NCBI GenBank assembly: GCA_016800925.1
Contig: JABCPU010000124.1
Coordinates: forward strand, 106,228-170,227
Length of the DNA: 64,000 bases
Direction: 5' to 3'
Source: Suillus spraguei
Lineage: Eukaryota; Basidiomycota; Agaricomycetes; Boletales; Suillaceae
A program made the translations under genes and the position numbers. Of this stretch, positions 1-10,960 are shown in pieces. The number at the start of each line of letters is the position of its first letter. Within the stretch, counting starts at the first letter, position 1. A model generated the notes under the pieces. That model was not told the DNA's origin. It did no database searches and worked only from the letters and a program-made list of their open reading frames with translations.

Positions 1-1120
1 TTTGGTAATGGCTCTACAGTTAGGGGGAAGAAGCTGAAGAAGTCGGAAGACAACTAGGAAAAGTCAGAACAAGCTGCGAGTTACAAAGAAACCACATTCT
101 ATGGATCACATGGATAGGAAGTATCTGGCTTCAACGAGGAGGTGAGCCACTTCTACTGTCAAAATTCCAAGCTACACAGTAATGGCAAAGGACAGCAAGC
201 TGTATTGTCCACCTGGCTGCTCGTAGTAGCCTATATCTTGAAAACATTTCTGTAACAAAATCTGTTCCTTACTGTCCTGTAGGATCATCAAAAGAGCAAG
301 GAACAGTTTTGGCCACATTGGCTTGGTGGCGTCCCACCCATCTCGCCTAGGAGACGTATCCTGAATTGCTCATGGTCCTATCCACGAGGTTGTTCAATAT
401 GAGAAGGAAATGTGAGCAGGAATGTGGTGAAGATATTCCGACGTGTGAACAGTCTTGGTAGGGTCCTACAAGCCTTGTCATTGTGCAGGATCGAGCTTCT
501 GCGAGAGTAGCTGACCGCTATTCAGCCTGATATGACCTCCAGACGCTACCAAGGCGATTTTGCGACCTGTGTGCTAGAAAATTGAAGGAAAAAATGCAAG
601 CTGCCTTATTGTAGTGCAGCCTGATAGTAACAGAGGGTGAAAGTAAAGGCAGGGGCAAGCTGGCCAGTTGCCCCAATTGGTGTTATGCTGAAGGCTTGAA
701 CTGGGAAACACCGTGCATTTAGGATCAGAACCCTATCGAGCACGCAACCATGGAGCCGGGGCAGGCTTTTAAACCAATAATCTTCCAGATCCGAAGTATA
801 ACTGATCATCTGTAACACCCGACGGCGACCCATCAGCATCCGTAGACCGTGATGTACAAATTTGCTTGCTTTGAGAATCTGCTAGTATTGAGGCTACCAG
901 CCCGCTGGCTCTTGAAGTAGAAGGAAGCTTATCAAAGACCGACCATAATGGACTACAGCGCTTCGGTGAGGAAGAAAACGTGGTGTAAACAGAAGTAAAT
1001 AACGCGCTTCATGACGAGCTCAATATTAAATATTGATCATCTGCTAGTGTAAGTACATATTTTTCTGTCGCTTTCACATACATATATAGGATTTCACAGC
1101 ACTTAACAATCACGAACAGC
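1..1120. other. Upstream intergenic stretch, no supported gene
   Basis: I see no gene with recognisable protein similarity here. The short open frames, such as one on the minus strand at 606-839, have no family resemblance and no splice-compatible continuation. A TATA-like run at about 1083-1088 lies just upstream of the deacetylase start and may belong to its promoter. Confidence 0.5.
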
Positions 1121-3272
1121 ATGAGTACACAAGCAGCCGATTCAATTATCAAGATAGAAGCTGGGTCCGAAGTTGACTCACTAGGAATCGGCACTCCATT
1201 ACCTTTAGGTCATGTCTCCTCCGAGTCAGAGGTCCGACCATCCTTATCAAAAGTTCCGAAACACGTCAAAATATACCTCCAAGATGACTGTCTAAAGCAC
1301 CGATTTATGCGCTCGCGAGATACCTCGGGCGTCGTGGAGCGACCCGAACGTTTACGCGCCGTCAAGATTGGACTCGCTGCTGCCATAGCACGTATCGAAG
1401 AGGCTGAAGGTGCTCTGAAACCCTCAGATACGAATGTTTCCGTAGAGGATGAACTGGCTGCTGCCCTCGGTAAGATGGATATCACTACGTCCGATGGCGG
1501 ATTTATCCGAGCCCGAAGTATTTCTGTCACAAGAAGTACGGCTACTGTCGATCTCTTGGATAACGCCGCGGTAAAATACATTCATGGAGATATAGATGGA
1601 GATGTGTATCTCCAGAACCTGAAGGCATGGGCTCGGGATAGCGAAGATAATATTACTAAAAAGGGGTCTGAAATGCCAGAGGGGATGCCACCACTTGACT
1701 TGTACCGTACGTGCTTTTTTGCGATATTTTTTCGGTTGTGAAACTGATGTTACGCGTGGTTGCAGTATGTCCCTCCTCCATCGACGCTATCCAAGGCGCT
1801 ATTGGCGCCGTGTGCCAAGCAGTGGACGCAGTCATTGCGTCTACTCGTATAAATTCTTCTACCAACCCTCAACGAGCATTTGTAGCAGTAAGACCCCCTG
1901 GCCATCATTGCGGAGAAGATACCCCTTCTGGATTCTGTTTTGTAAACAATGTAGCGATTGGTGCAGCTCATGGTGAGCTTGCCGACCTCGATTAGTGCCA
2001 ATTTACTCATACACTTTTAGCACATCTCAAACACCTGATTCAACGTGTTGTTATACTAGATATTGATTTGCACCATGGCAAGTCCACGGTCATGCGTCGA
2101 ATACACTCTACTTAATTGTTTTGTCAGGTAATGGCACGCAGTCAATAGCATGGCAAATAAATGAAGAGACCTACCAACAGACGCTCGAATCCGAGCAGTC
2201 GCATTCTGAACCAAACGCACTTCCTCCAACTCGCGGTCCGCAGATTTTCTATGGCTCAATACACGACGTTCTCTCTTTCCCGTGCGAGGTAAGGAACGCT
2301 TCTGTTATTCACTCATTGTCAGTGATTCAGCAGCATATTATAGGACGGTAAGGCGTCCTTTGTTCAAGCCGCGTCAACGTCAATACACGGACCGCATGGT
2401 CAATACATCGAGAACATACATCTCCAGACTTACAGCACCGAAGCATACTTTTGGGATGTCCTCTACAAAGAGCAATATTCCGTGATGCTGAAGCGAGCGT
2501 CACAATTTCTTGACAGTACCGGCGGACCAGGCGATGATGTTATGGTCTTCATCAGGTGGGTTTATTATATCTCGTGTCCGAACCCCCACGGTAGAGGGTT
2601 GAAATAGTTGTGGTTTCGATGCCTGTGAACACGAGTATCCAAGCATGTCTCGTCATGACCGAAAGGTCCCTACAAGTTTCTATCACCGATTTGCTCTCGA
2701 TACATGCGCTTTTGCTGATGTTTACGCTCGAGGACGCGTTGTGAGCGTGCTCGAGGGCGGGTACAGCGATCGTGCGCTGAGCAGCGGGGCAATGGCACAT
2801 ATATGTGGACTCGTTGGGGAAATCGTACAAGTAGATGAGAGGTGGTGGGACTTGAAAAACCTCATCAAGGTATTTCGGTTTGCAATGCATCTCTCTATAC
2901 CGTACTCAAGATCTGTTATAGCTCGAAAAAGCCACCAAGACCCGTAAATTTATGCCGGGAAACGCTGATCCCGAGCCATGGCTTGCACGTACCTCAGAGC
3001 TACTCTCCCATCTCGATGTCTACCGGACCCCACCACAGCCTTCACAGAATTGGGTCCGACCAACGTCGAGGACCCTACGCGAGCGCAAGAAGCTTTCGAG
3101 AAACAGCAGCACACCTGAGGTGGTTAGTAAGCCTAGCAAGGACACACAGACGCTGGTACCTAGTTCGTTGACTTCCGTATCCGCATCCGAGAGTGGGGCA
3201 GTGAGCCCTCTCGTTGCCAAGAAGCTACCTCGAGTGATTTTACATGTCAGGTCGCCTGAGAGCACGTCGTAA
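1121..3272 (+). CDS. HOS3: HOS3-type histone deacetylase
   Basis: A zinc-dependent lysine deacetylase of the fungal Hos3 group, expected to act on histones in the nucleus or at the bud neck. I read seven exons: 1121-1706, 1766-1972, 2021-2077, 2128-2288, 2344-2555, 2608-2869 and 2922-3272, giving 611 aa. The N-terminal half has VERPERL. The catalytic core has RPPGHHCGEDTPSGF, then DIDLHHGNGTQ with the zinc-binding Asp and His, then GFDACEHE with the second zinc-binding Asp, then LEGGY. The C-terminal 120 residues are Ser/Pro-rich and variable. Intron 3 (2078-2127) appears to be GC-AG: only that splice restores HHGNGTQ. The start is the first ATG in frame before the conserved region. The catalytic residues all look intact, so the enzyme should be active. 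Hos3 rather than Hda1 is chosen from the extended NGTQSIAWQINEE block. Confidence 0.93.
2078..2127 (+). other. GC-AG intron in HOS3 catalytic core
   Basis: The intron begins GCAAGT and ends TCAG. It splits a glycine codon inside HHGNGTQ. Using the nearby GT dinucleotides instead gives a stop or loses the conserved motif, so a GC donor is the only reading that preserves the active site. Confidence 0.85.
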
Positions 3273-3717
3273 TGGTGGTGTTTATGACATTGTACTGATT
3301 GTCGGAAGCTTTTTATATATCTAATGTGTACTTATTAATGCGAATATTGATATCTTTATTATACCGTTCGAAATTTGGGCAGATCTTATCGATTATGCCT
3401 GGACCTTGGACCTCAATGACGATCATTATCACTTGTGAAGTTGTGAGATCACCGATCGATGTTGATGGCAAACCAATTTTTTGAACATGTTGAACACCCG
3501 TTCAGTATCATACTCACTTGGACAGACATTCAGATGCCAGTCATTATACTGTCGTGAAACTCACTATCGCTTGTCTGTTGAAAACTCAAATGAACAGGAT
3601 ACAAAATCGGCAAAGCTGTCGTATTCCTTTTTTTGGGATGCTTAGTCTACTTATTGGATAATTATGTAAAGGGAGGGCGTCAGTCTTTTCTTAAACCAAG
3701 CCGTCATTGAGGTTCAG
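3273..3717. other. Intergenic, deacetylase to peroxin
   Basis: A 445-bp AT-rich spacer between two plus-strand genes. It should hold the 3' UTR of the deacetylase and the promoter of the peroxin. I see no further coding signal. Confidence 0.5.
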
Positions 3718-5442
3718 ATGTCAACGTTCGACTACGTAGAGATTCCTCCAGATGTGATTCGTTTGCAATCATCTCCAGCCTCCAACCCCGTCCGTCCATT
3801 TACCAAAATCAGCACATCATTGCCGTCATGCTCGCCCACTCCTGCGGCTGCGGCCGCGGCCAGCACCACCTTCAGCCCGGCAAAGTCACTATCTACCCTT
3901 CTCCTTAATACATCTTCTATACCTTCGTATGCTAGCCCTCGCAAGTCCAGCACAGCGCTGCTAAGTACCAGAGACCCGCTCAGCATTCCTATTACTACCG
4001 TTAATTTCAGGAGGTTCGTGGCTAGAGTAGGACCCGTGTTTTGGTTGCAGGATCGAGTGGAGGAGGTCCTCATGTGGAGATGCGGGTGGAAGTATACTGG
4101 CATCTGGATTGCTGGTTACGCGTTCTTGTGTACGTGTCATCCTTTTCTACGATATCAAATCTTATATCACGGGTTGGCAGGTTACTTCCCTCGCATGATA
4201 CTCCTTGTACCGCATGTCATACTAGCAGCTATAATGCTCTCTACACATCCTACTCCTTCGCCATCCGAATCGACATCAGTGAAGAACCCACCGGCTTCAA
4301 TCGCACCACCTCCCTCAGAGGGGAGCGTTGACTGGCAAGCTAACCTCCAAGCAATTCAAAACCTTATGGGCGCGTTGTAAGTGTCAATTGTGCATTTCTG
4401 CCATCATTTATAACACACTCTCATAGTTCTGATGGCTATGACCTCCTCTCACCACTCACTCCCCACCTTATCCATCGATCCACCCATACCTCGCTTGTCC
4501 TAACGCTTACCCTGCTCTCTTTCCTCTTTTTGTTGCCTGTCTTACCTCTAATCTCTCTCCGCATGCTATTCTTTGTCCTAGGCGTATCACCCTTTATATG
4601 GACTCACCCAGTTACGCAAGCACGAATCCTACCACTGCTCAAAGCTGCTGTAAACGGCAGTATTGTAAAGGGAGGCAATGCAAGTGCCACATTGATGGGA
4701 GTAACAAGTTCCAAATATACTGCTATGAAGATAAAGCTCCGCCGCTGGATTGACGACGATAGGCTGGACGACAAACATTGGAGCGCGGCGATGCGGGAAG
4801 TGGAGTTGTGGGAGAACGAGAGGTGGACTCCGAGCCCTTCTTCATCCTCCTCGTTCGTCACACAGGATGATTTTGACGCTGTGGGGTCAGGGTTTGATGT
4901 TGGGGATGGGTCTGGAAGTGCATTGCTTGGTACAGGAGCTGGGACGTGGAGCAAGACAAATTTGAGGCCTGCAGATCGTGCGCCTTGGACGAGGGCGAGA
5001 GACGGTTGGAGTGGAGTGGGTGGGGAAGTGAGGTACGTGTTTCTTCAACGGACTGGCGTTTATCACACAATTTGAAATTGCTACCTACTCCCTACAACCC
5101 CAGCAGCAACCTCACGTTCTCGCTCGCACCAGGCTGGGCGTTTGTAGAGACAGAAGGATGGAGACCGGATGTACTTGGGAGCTGGGTCTCTGCCGCTTCT
5201 GTTTCTAGTTCTGTTTCTGGGAGTGGTGATACCGTCTTTGGGGCGGACGACAGTAAGTTCCATACGTTCCTGTCTTATCACGCACTCATTCTCATTCTCT
5301 AGACGGATGGGTGTACACAAATGATGTATGGGCAGATCCACGTCGTATACCTCTTGATGCGTGGAAGGCGTTGGGCATGACAAGGCGGAGGAGGTGGGTG
5401 CGCAGAGTATATTTTGATCCGACGCTGGTGGAGAGCACGTGA
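3718..5442 (+). CDS. Peroxin with Pex24p and dysferlin domains
   Basis: An integral membrane protein of the fungal Pex23/Pex30 (Pex24p, dysferlin-domain) group, which in yeasts sits in ER or peroxisome membranes and controls peroxisome number and size. Five exons: 3718-4129, 4181-4376, 4427-5032, 5104-5252 and 5303-5442, about 500 aa. The first intron is 51 nt and in frame. Removing it joins YAFLC to YFPRMILLVPH, which fits the family better than read-through. After a low-complexity Ser/Ala N-terminus come several hydrophobic segments (about residues 115-160 and 205-265, the latter with LTLLSFLFLLPVL). The C-terminal dysferlin repeats are marked by GWAFVETEGW, GWVYTNDVW and TRRRRWVRRVY. The acceptor of the third intron is CAGCAG, so one serine may be optional. 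The exact peroxin number cannot be fixed from sequence alone. Confidence 0.88.
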
Positions 5443-6170
5443 GGAATCTTGAGGTTCGGGTGAGTTTGCTTTTAGGAGATGGAGCATGTTGATCATTGTA
5501 TTACATAGCATAAATGTTGTGACATACTAGACTGCTAATCATAATCATCTGCAATTAACTCTTTAGGCCCGCCCGAGTATTTGTTACTCGAGCATTGGTA
5601 CACGACAATGAATAACAAACTCCGAGGACATTGATTATTTCCCTGGTCCCAAACGTTAGTGGAAGAGCGCTCTTGTCGAACACGATTGGTTCCCCAGGGT
5701 CCCAAACAAAACCTCTGTCGGCTGCACCCGTATTCGGGCCTAGAGGTTTGTCAAATTGTCTTTGTGTCTGTTATTCAATTTTCGCCGAGCCCCCTTTTTT
5801 CCGCCATACACTTGTGGCGGGCCACTCCTGCATGGTACTATTATGGGGTGTTCTGGAGGTTCGCACTGACCTCTCTTTGTTGACTTCTTTGACTGGTGCC
5901 CGTTTTCTTGACTGTCAGACTCACTCTGTCATTAGCTTGCACGCATTCATTCTTCTGGCCTTCGGTCCCATTAATGTCATTTTTCGTTTGGTGGTGAATC
6001 CCGACAACAATTTTGGTCAGTCTATCGAGAATCTAGGTTGGCGCATACAGGGGTACAACTCATTTCATGTTTCTGAGACGACCCTTGCGAAGCGTGAAGG
6101 TGAATTCCTTTTCATGGACAGACTATCACATAAAAAGGATATTTCAGTGGGATGAATGAGCCCAGTAAGA
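5443..6170. other. Intergenic and old repeat-like sequence
   Basis: The first part should be the 3' UTR of the peroxin. From about 5600 the sequence has long open stretches without recognisable domains, which I take for decayed mobile-element sequence leading into the tRNA-like repeat at 6180-6320. No gene is supported. Confidence 0.4.
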
Positions 6171-6179
6171 TGGAACTCC

Positions 6180-6320
6180 GAGGAAAAGATAGACCTTGAA
6201 GAATCTATCCATGAGTGAATGTTCAAGGCGTGGTAAAAGGAAGATTGTTGCGGGTTCAAACCTGCAACAGATATCTGTACTGTAACGCTTACCACTTGGC
6301 TAAGACAGGTCAAGATGGGC
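6180..6320 (-). repeat. tRNA-like SINE unit (single copy)
   Basis: Read on the minus strand, an A-box-like TTAGCCAAGTGG near 6294-6306 is followed by a B-box-like GGTTTGAACCC near 6250-6262. A tail then contains CATTCACTCATGGATAG, as in the arrays at 10.2, 53.7 and 58.1 kb. It matches the first unit of the 53.7-kb array best, a subfamily lacking the variable-arm insert. Confidence 0.65.
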
Positions 6321-6325
6321 ATCTA

Positions 6326-6859
6326 CAAGTCGAATACTATGCATTGACGGTAGAACTATATGAGACAGGCAGTCATTTGCCAACGCAAAATGAAACAAAA
6401 AGACTAGTTTGCGTTCAAGTCGATGAAAGCAACACACAGGAATAAGTATCGGGGACTGGCGCGAGCACCGTTGCGATGATATGCTTCTGCATCATGCATC
6501 ATGGGCAACAATCAATGTTCAAGGCTTGGCAGGGGATCCTCTCTCTTGGATGTATGTCGTCCGGCGCTCCATCAAATACCCAAAGAGTGCAATGCAGCTC
6601 GATCATCGTGAAACTGGACTCACTAAGGCTTACGGAAACGCATTATTGTACCTACCGCCACAGGAACCTGTCAACTGAGGATCAGTACTGCCTGGCAAAC
6701 TCATACGTACATCAAACACATAAAGTGCCTGAGCACCTAGTAGCGAGCTTGTCACTTGGAAATATCAGCAGACCACTTGGTGAGGGCTGATAAACTGCTA
6801 CCTCAATAATTAATCACTAATATCAGATTGCTACACCATACGCCCTGTGGCAACAAGCT
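6326..6859. other. Intergenic, nothing recognised
   Basis: About 530 bp between the tRNA-like unit and the broken WD40 gene. I see no motif, repeat or coding similarity that can be supported. Confidence 0.4.
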
Positions 6860-9000
6860 ATGACTTCTGGATCTTCTGCAAAGCCAATCCTCAAGGAAGT
6901 TTCAACCGCAGCGCAATGGGAAGGACTAACTCTGAAGCACAGGTTTGAAGGGCATAAGGAGAGGATTTGGGCTTTCATTTTCTTGCATGACAACATCCGC
7001 ATCGTGAGCAGTTCATTGGACGGCACTATGCGCAAGTGACACAAGATTTGTTGTCGGGAAACCATGGGAAGGCGAGAGGGGAAGGATATTTGCACTAGCG
7101 CTTTCACCGGATGGAAAGATAATTACGTGCGGGAGGGAAAACGGAAGTGTTCAGCGGTGGACTACTGACGGGAAGATGATCGAAGGTATATGGACGGGTC
7201 ATAGCGACAAAGTGCGGTCATTCTCACGGTCACCCAGCGGAAGCCATATTGCCAGCGGGTCCGAAGATGGAACAATCCTCATTCGAAGAGCAGACAATGG
7301 GAAAGTCAAGGTGGACCCAATCACTACGGAGCAAATTGGGCCTTGCACACTCACCTTCTGGAGAGAGAATTGCATCGGGCGGATGGAACAAATCAATTTG
7401 CATCTGGAACACGAAAACTGGCGAGCTCGTTGTCGGCCCAATGAAAGAGATAGGAAAGCGTTATGTGACATCATCGATAGTGTGGTCGGTCCTCCGACAC
7501 AAGACTTTATTCCGCATCAGGCAGATTCGCACGCGTGTTCGACAGCAAATCAGGCACACTTCTCCATTCCTTCGAGCACAACGATACCCTGTATTCAGTT
7601 GCACTTTCTCCCAAAGGCAATGTTCTGGCGTGCGTAGGCCTCCAAGGTGTTGTACAGCTATGGAACACGGAGTCCCATCAGCCACTCGGCCAGCCATTCC
7701 ATCAGGAGCATCACGAACGGCTTCTTTGCGTGTCGTTTTCTCGAGACGGGAGATACATAGCATATGGTGGAGATAACCATAAACTGACTCTATGGATGGG
7801 TAGAGACATAGCCCTTCAGCTTCCGGCACCCACATTACCCCAACAAAATGATGGACAAAACACACGAGAGGAAATTCGGTCTCACTCCCCATCATCATCT
7901 TGTCTGGAGGTAAGTACTTTCATATTTGACTTCCTGTCTTGCTTTGCTTATAGTGCTGTTGCAGGTTGATGCTACAGGGGGCAATGCCTTCATCGCGGAG
8001 GCGTACGACGACCCGTACAACAACTTCTTCCAGGTACAACTCGTGTCTTTCATGCAAGGGTACCATGATACTCACAACAAGTACATAGTCTTCACAACAA
8101 TATCTTCCACCACAATCGTCTGGCCTCCGTCTTCCCCCCTTGTTTTCGGCTCGCCACTTGAATGTTATCTTTCGACGTCGCCCACCACCAGACGAGTCCA
8201 TTCCAAAAGGACGCTCCAAAGCGTGGTTTCTTAAGTCGTCGCGCTCGCTCGAATTTATCAGAGAAGCTTGGAATCATTAAGCCCAAACAACCAGTGCCAG
8301 AAAGGAAAGTGGGAGAACACAAAAGTGAACGAGGTGAGCATGTTGATGGTGTAAGTGCTGTTTCGACTCTTGCACAGTGTCATCTCAACTCGATGGTCGT
8401 CAGCGCAATCCTCCACATGATTCGCTTAGCGTCATGGAGGATAAAGGCAAACAGCGAGATAATTCACCTGCCGATACACAGAGCCCAGCGTCTTATGATC
8501 GCACTCTCCCTGCCCACCTGGATAGCAAAGATAGTCTGGGCTTCTGGGAACGACTCATGTAGGCTCGAGGCAAAAATCTCACATTCGGCTTTCTGCATTC
8601 CAGCACTCCACCTGTGAATGTTCCCCAACCAATACTACCCAATCCCCGGCACTGCAATTCCAGTCCATTTCTCGTAGGATGTCCTGTCTATGTTGCTGCT
8701 TGCCGCGAGGAAGATGTGAGTAACTCGACATCGCACCCCTTTCATATTATTGAAATCACTCTCCAGAGATACGGCATTACCCCTGAATCTGACGCAGAAG
8801 CGGATGCAGCTATGCTGCTTACCAACGCCGATGTGACTAGCATTTCAACGCGACCAGGGCAACCTGCAGTGGTGGCACAAGTGTCTCAAGGACGGCCTGC
8901 ACAAATACAAGCCTCGACAAGCGGGCTAGAAGAAATTGGAATAAGCTGCTGTGGATTTGTCATTAGCTGTCGTCGTCGTTCCAACTTGCATCAGCCATGA
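6860..9000 (+). pseudogene. WD40-repeat protein pseudogene
   Basis: A broken copy of an agaricomycete WD40 protein, with an internal paralogue at 21718-22599. The first 59 codons match the paralogue closely. A short deletion after the codons for TMRK then creates a TGA at 7037-7039, where the paralogue continues WNCDTG. Similarity resumes in other frames: about 7176-7340 (WTGHSDKVRS), 7340-7490 (ASGGWNKSICIWNTKTGELV) and 7505-7912 (FDSKSGTLLHSF to YIAYGGDNHKLTLW), so at least three frame changes are needed. The tail beyond the propeller (intron at 7912-7966, then DATGGNAFIAEAYDD, and a Cys-rich end near 8940-9000) resembles the C-terminal extension I associate with this family. No single splice pattern I tried repairs all breaks, so I call it a pseudogene. 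The 7505-7912 segment alone could still be expressed. Confidence 0.75.
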
Positions 9001-9489
9001 ATTCATTTGCTGAGATGCTCTATCACTCGGTAACTTATCTATGTACAACATATTTATGCAGGAATAACCATCGGATTTCGGTTTCAACCGAGAGATTTCG
9101 TTGAATGGCACAAATGCAGTTCTGTTTGAGATCTAGAGGATAAGAGGTACACCAGGATAGGTCAACATTGCAAGGTAATCGGATGTGTATTCTGTTAATG
9201 GCGTGTGTTTGCTTCTTTCGGGCTGCCCGGATTGAAATGTCTGGTAAGCATAATCTCAATCTCTTGATGTCTGTCTGCGATACTTGCGAAAATTGCCTGA
9301 CGGTTTGCCCAGAAATTTGTTGTTGAATTCATCGACATTATGACATTGAAGAGGGAAAGAAATGCGTGCCGAAGACAGGTCTCAGCGTTTCGAGAACATG
9401 CGGCGGGAAGAGGAAGTCAATGGTCACGTCGAAAGTTTGTGGTCGCTGCTACAAGTCTACGAAAGCTATGAATTGTGGAACCCCATGCT
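9001..9489. other. Intergenic, weak open frame only
   Basis: Contains a 73-codon plus-strand frame from 9362 that runs into the dispersed repeat at 9500. It has no recognised domain. I treat it as repeat-associated and not as a gene. Confidence 0.35.
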
Positions 9490-9499
9490 CCGAATTGCC

Positions 9500-9640
9500 G
9501 TGTTGTATGGAAAGCTAGATCATCGTGCTCTATGTACTTCCAAGGCTTCCACTTCTCAGAATTCAATCTTTCCAGTAAGGTAAGTGCTTCCATTGGCCTC
9601 CGAACACCCTGTGCGACTATTCTAATGTGTCATGTAGATT
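9500..9640 (+). repeat. Dispersed repeat A, copy 1
   Basis: This segment is repeated in the same orientation at about 57490-57620. Both contain CCACTTCTCAGAA, a CCAGTAAGGTAA junction and TTGGCCTCC followed by AACACC and TGTGCGACT. The GGTAAGT-like junction looks like a splice donor, so the repeat may descend from an element with an intron-bearing gene. Confidence 0.7.
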
Positions 9641-9879
9641 TATTCCCCCTACCATAAGGGAGTGGGTTGTATCGTGTTTTACCACTGGGACCTCCTGTGT
9701 CTGTTGCTTTTGACCTTGAATTGTATTCTTCTCTCGTTTTCTTCGATTGCTCGTTAGCCCGGCCATTTGGGCCCAAGTTCGCGTTTTACCGAAATTCGCA
9801 TGGCCTCAGTGACTCATTGCCGTGCGCTCACTACCGATGTCGAGTTCGAGGTCGCGTGTAGTCTTGATGTTGTGTTTGG

Positions 9880-10135
9880 GATGAACTGGATTGCTGCGTG
9901 GCCACCGTTTTGTGGGAAGATGAGACTCCCGTCTCCATGTCTGGCCTTCAAGGTGGTGACAGTGTCTCATTGTCCCCGTTTTTAGTATCTGCTGATTCCC
10001 TTCTGTGTTTCTAGAAACTCCATGTATACTTAGTGGTAATGTCAATCATATTGAACCTGCTGCTAATGATGGTGAATTAGAATTATATTATCTCAGTCTT
10101 CGTCCCTCGTCGGGGCAATTTTATCAGACTTGAGC
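9880..10135 (+). repeat. Dispersed repeat B, copy 1
   Basis: About 250 bp that recur in inverted orientation at 58395-58680. Shared landmarks include TGGGATGAACTGGATTGCTG, GAAGATGAGACTCCCGTCTC, GTATACTTAGTGGTAA and CCCTCGTCGGGGCAATT. A frame reading DVVFGMNWIAAW is reminiscent of a retroelement protease-like DxVxGMxW segment, but that is weak. Both copies are followed, in the same relative order, by tRNA-like repeats. Confidence 0.75.
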
Positions 10136-10224
10136 TTGAACTTTATTGTGCGTGTCATCTTTTTCGGGGCGCGTCAATCAGAGGCCCCATAAATTTTCAA
10201 CTTATGAAGTCTTGTGAGTCATCA

Positions 10225-10960
10225 AGTGGAAGAGTCAAAGACTTTAGCCTGACCAGTGTGGTTACCACAACAGAATTAAAATCTGTTTCTGTTGGACTAT
10301 GCAGGTTTGAAACCTGCTCAAGTACAGTTTTGTTTCTATGGGAACACACTTTGCCATTCATTCATGGATAATTTCTTTAGAAGTTCACCGCAACTGGTCT
10401 TAGCCAGGTGGTTCCCATAACAGAATCAAAATATGTTAGTCTTGGCACAACAACGTTTTTTCGCTCGGAACACACTCTGATATTCACTCATGGATGGATT
10501 CGTTAAAAGTTCATCGTAATTGGTTTTAGTCTGATGGTTGCCACAACAGAATCAAAATCTGCGTGTCTCGCACTGTACAGGTTCGAAACCTGCCGACGAC
10601 AATGATTTTTCTATCGGAACACACCTTGATGTTCACTCATGGATGGTTTCTTTATAGGTGAGTCGTAAATGGTCTTAGCCTGATGGTCGCCACAACACAC
10701 TCAAAATCTGTTTCTCTTGGATTGTGTAGGTTCGAAACTTGCCGACGACCGCGTTTTTTTCTATCGGAACACACCTTGATATTCACTCATGGATGGTTTC
10801 TTTGGAAGTTCACTATAACAGAATCAAAATCTGTTTCTCTTGGACTGTACAGGCTCGAAACCTGTGACGACAACGTTTTTGCTATCGGAACACACCTTGA
10901 TATTCACTCATGGACAGTTTCTTTTACCACACTATAACTCTATAAGACTCGCAGCCTCTT
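10225..10960 (+). repeat. Tandem tRNA-Leu(CAA)-like SINE array
   Basis: Five head-to-tail units of roughly 120-170 bp. A full unit has an A-box-like TTAGCCTGATGG, then the 17-nt hairpin ACAGAATCAAAATCTGT (5-bp stem, 7-nt loop ATCAAAA, anticodon-position CAA). A long variable-arm-like stretch follows (TTCTCTTGGACTGTGC), then the T-arm GCAGGTTCGAAACCTGC with a perfect B-box core. Each unit ends with a tail containing CGGAACACACCTTGATATTC and ACTCATGGATGG. B-box copies lie near 10303, 10580, 10729 and 10853. The unit at about 10405-10470 lacks a B-box and the last unit lacks an A-box. The class II tRNA shape and CAA position point to a tRNA-Leu-derived SINE, repeated in tandem. Confidence 0.8.

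Noticed and set aside
606..839. Minus-strand open frame of 77 codons in the left flank
   Set aside because: No domain, no intron-compatible continuation, and composition like the surrounding non-coding DNA.
10225..10960. Functional nuclear tRNA-Leu genes
   Set aside because: The acceptor ends do not pair well, units share long non-tRNA tails, and several lack an A or B box. A repeat family is more likely than true tRNA genes.
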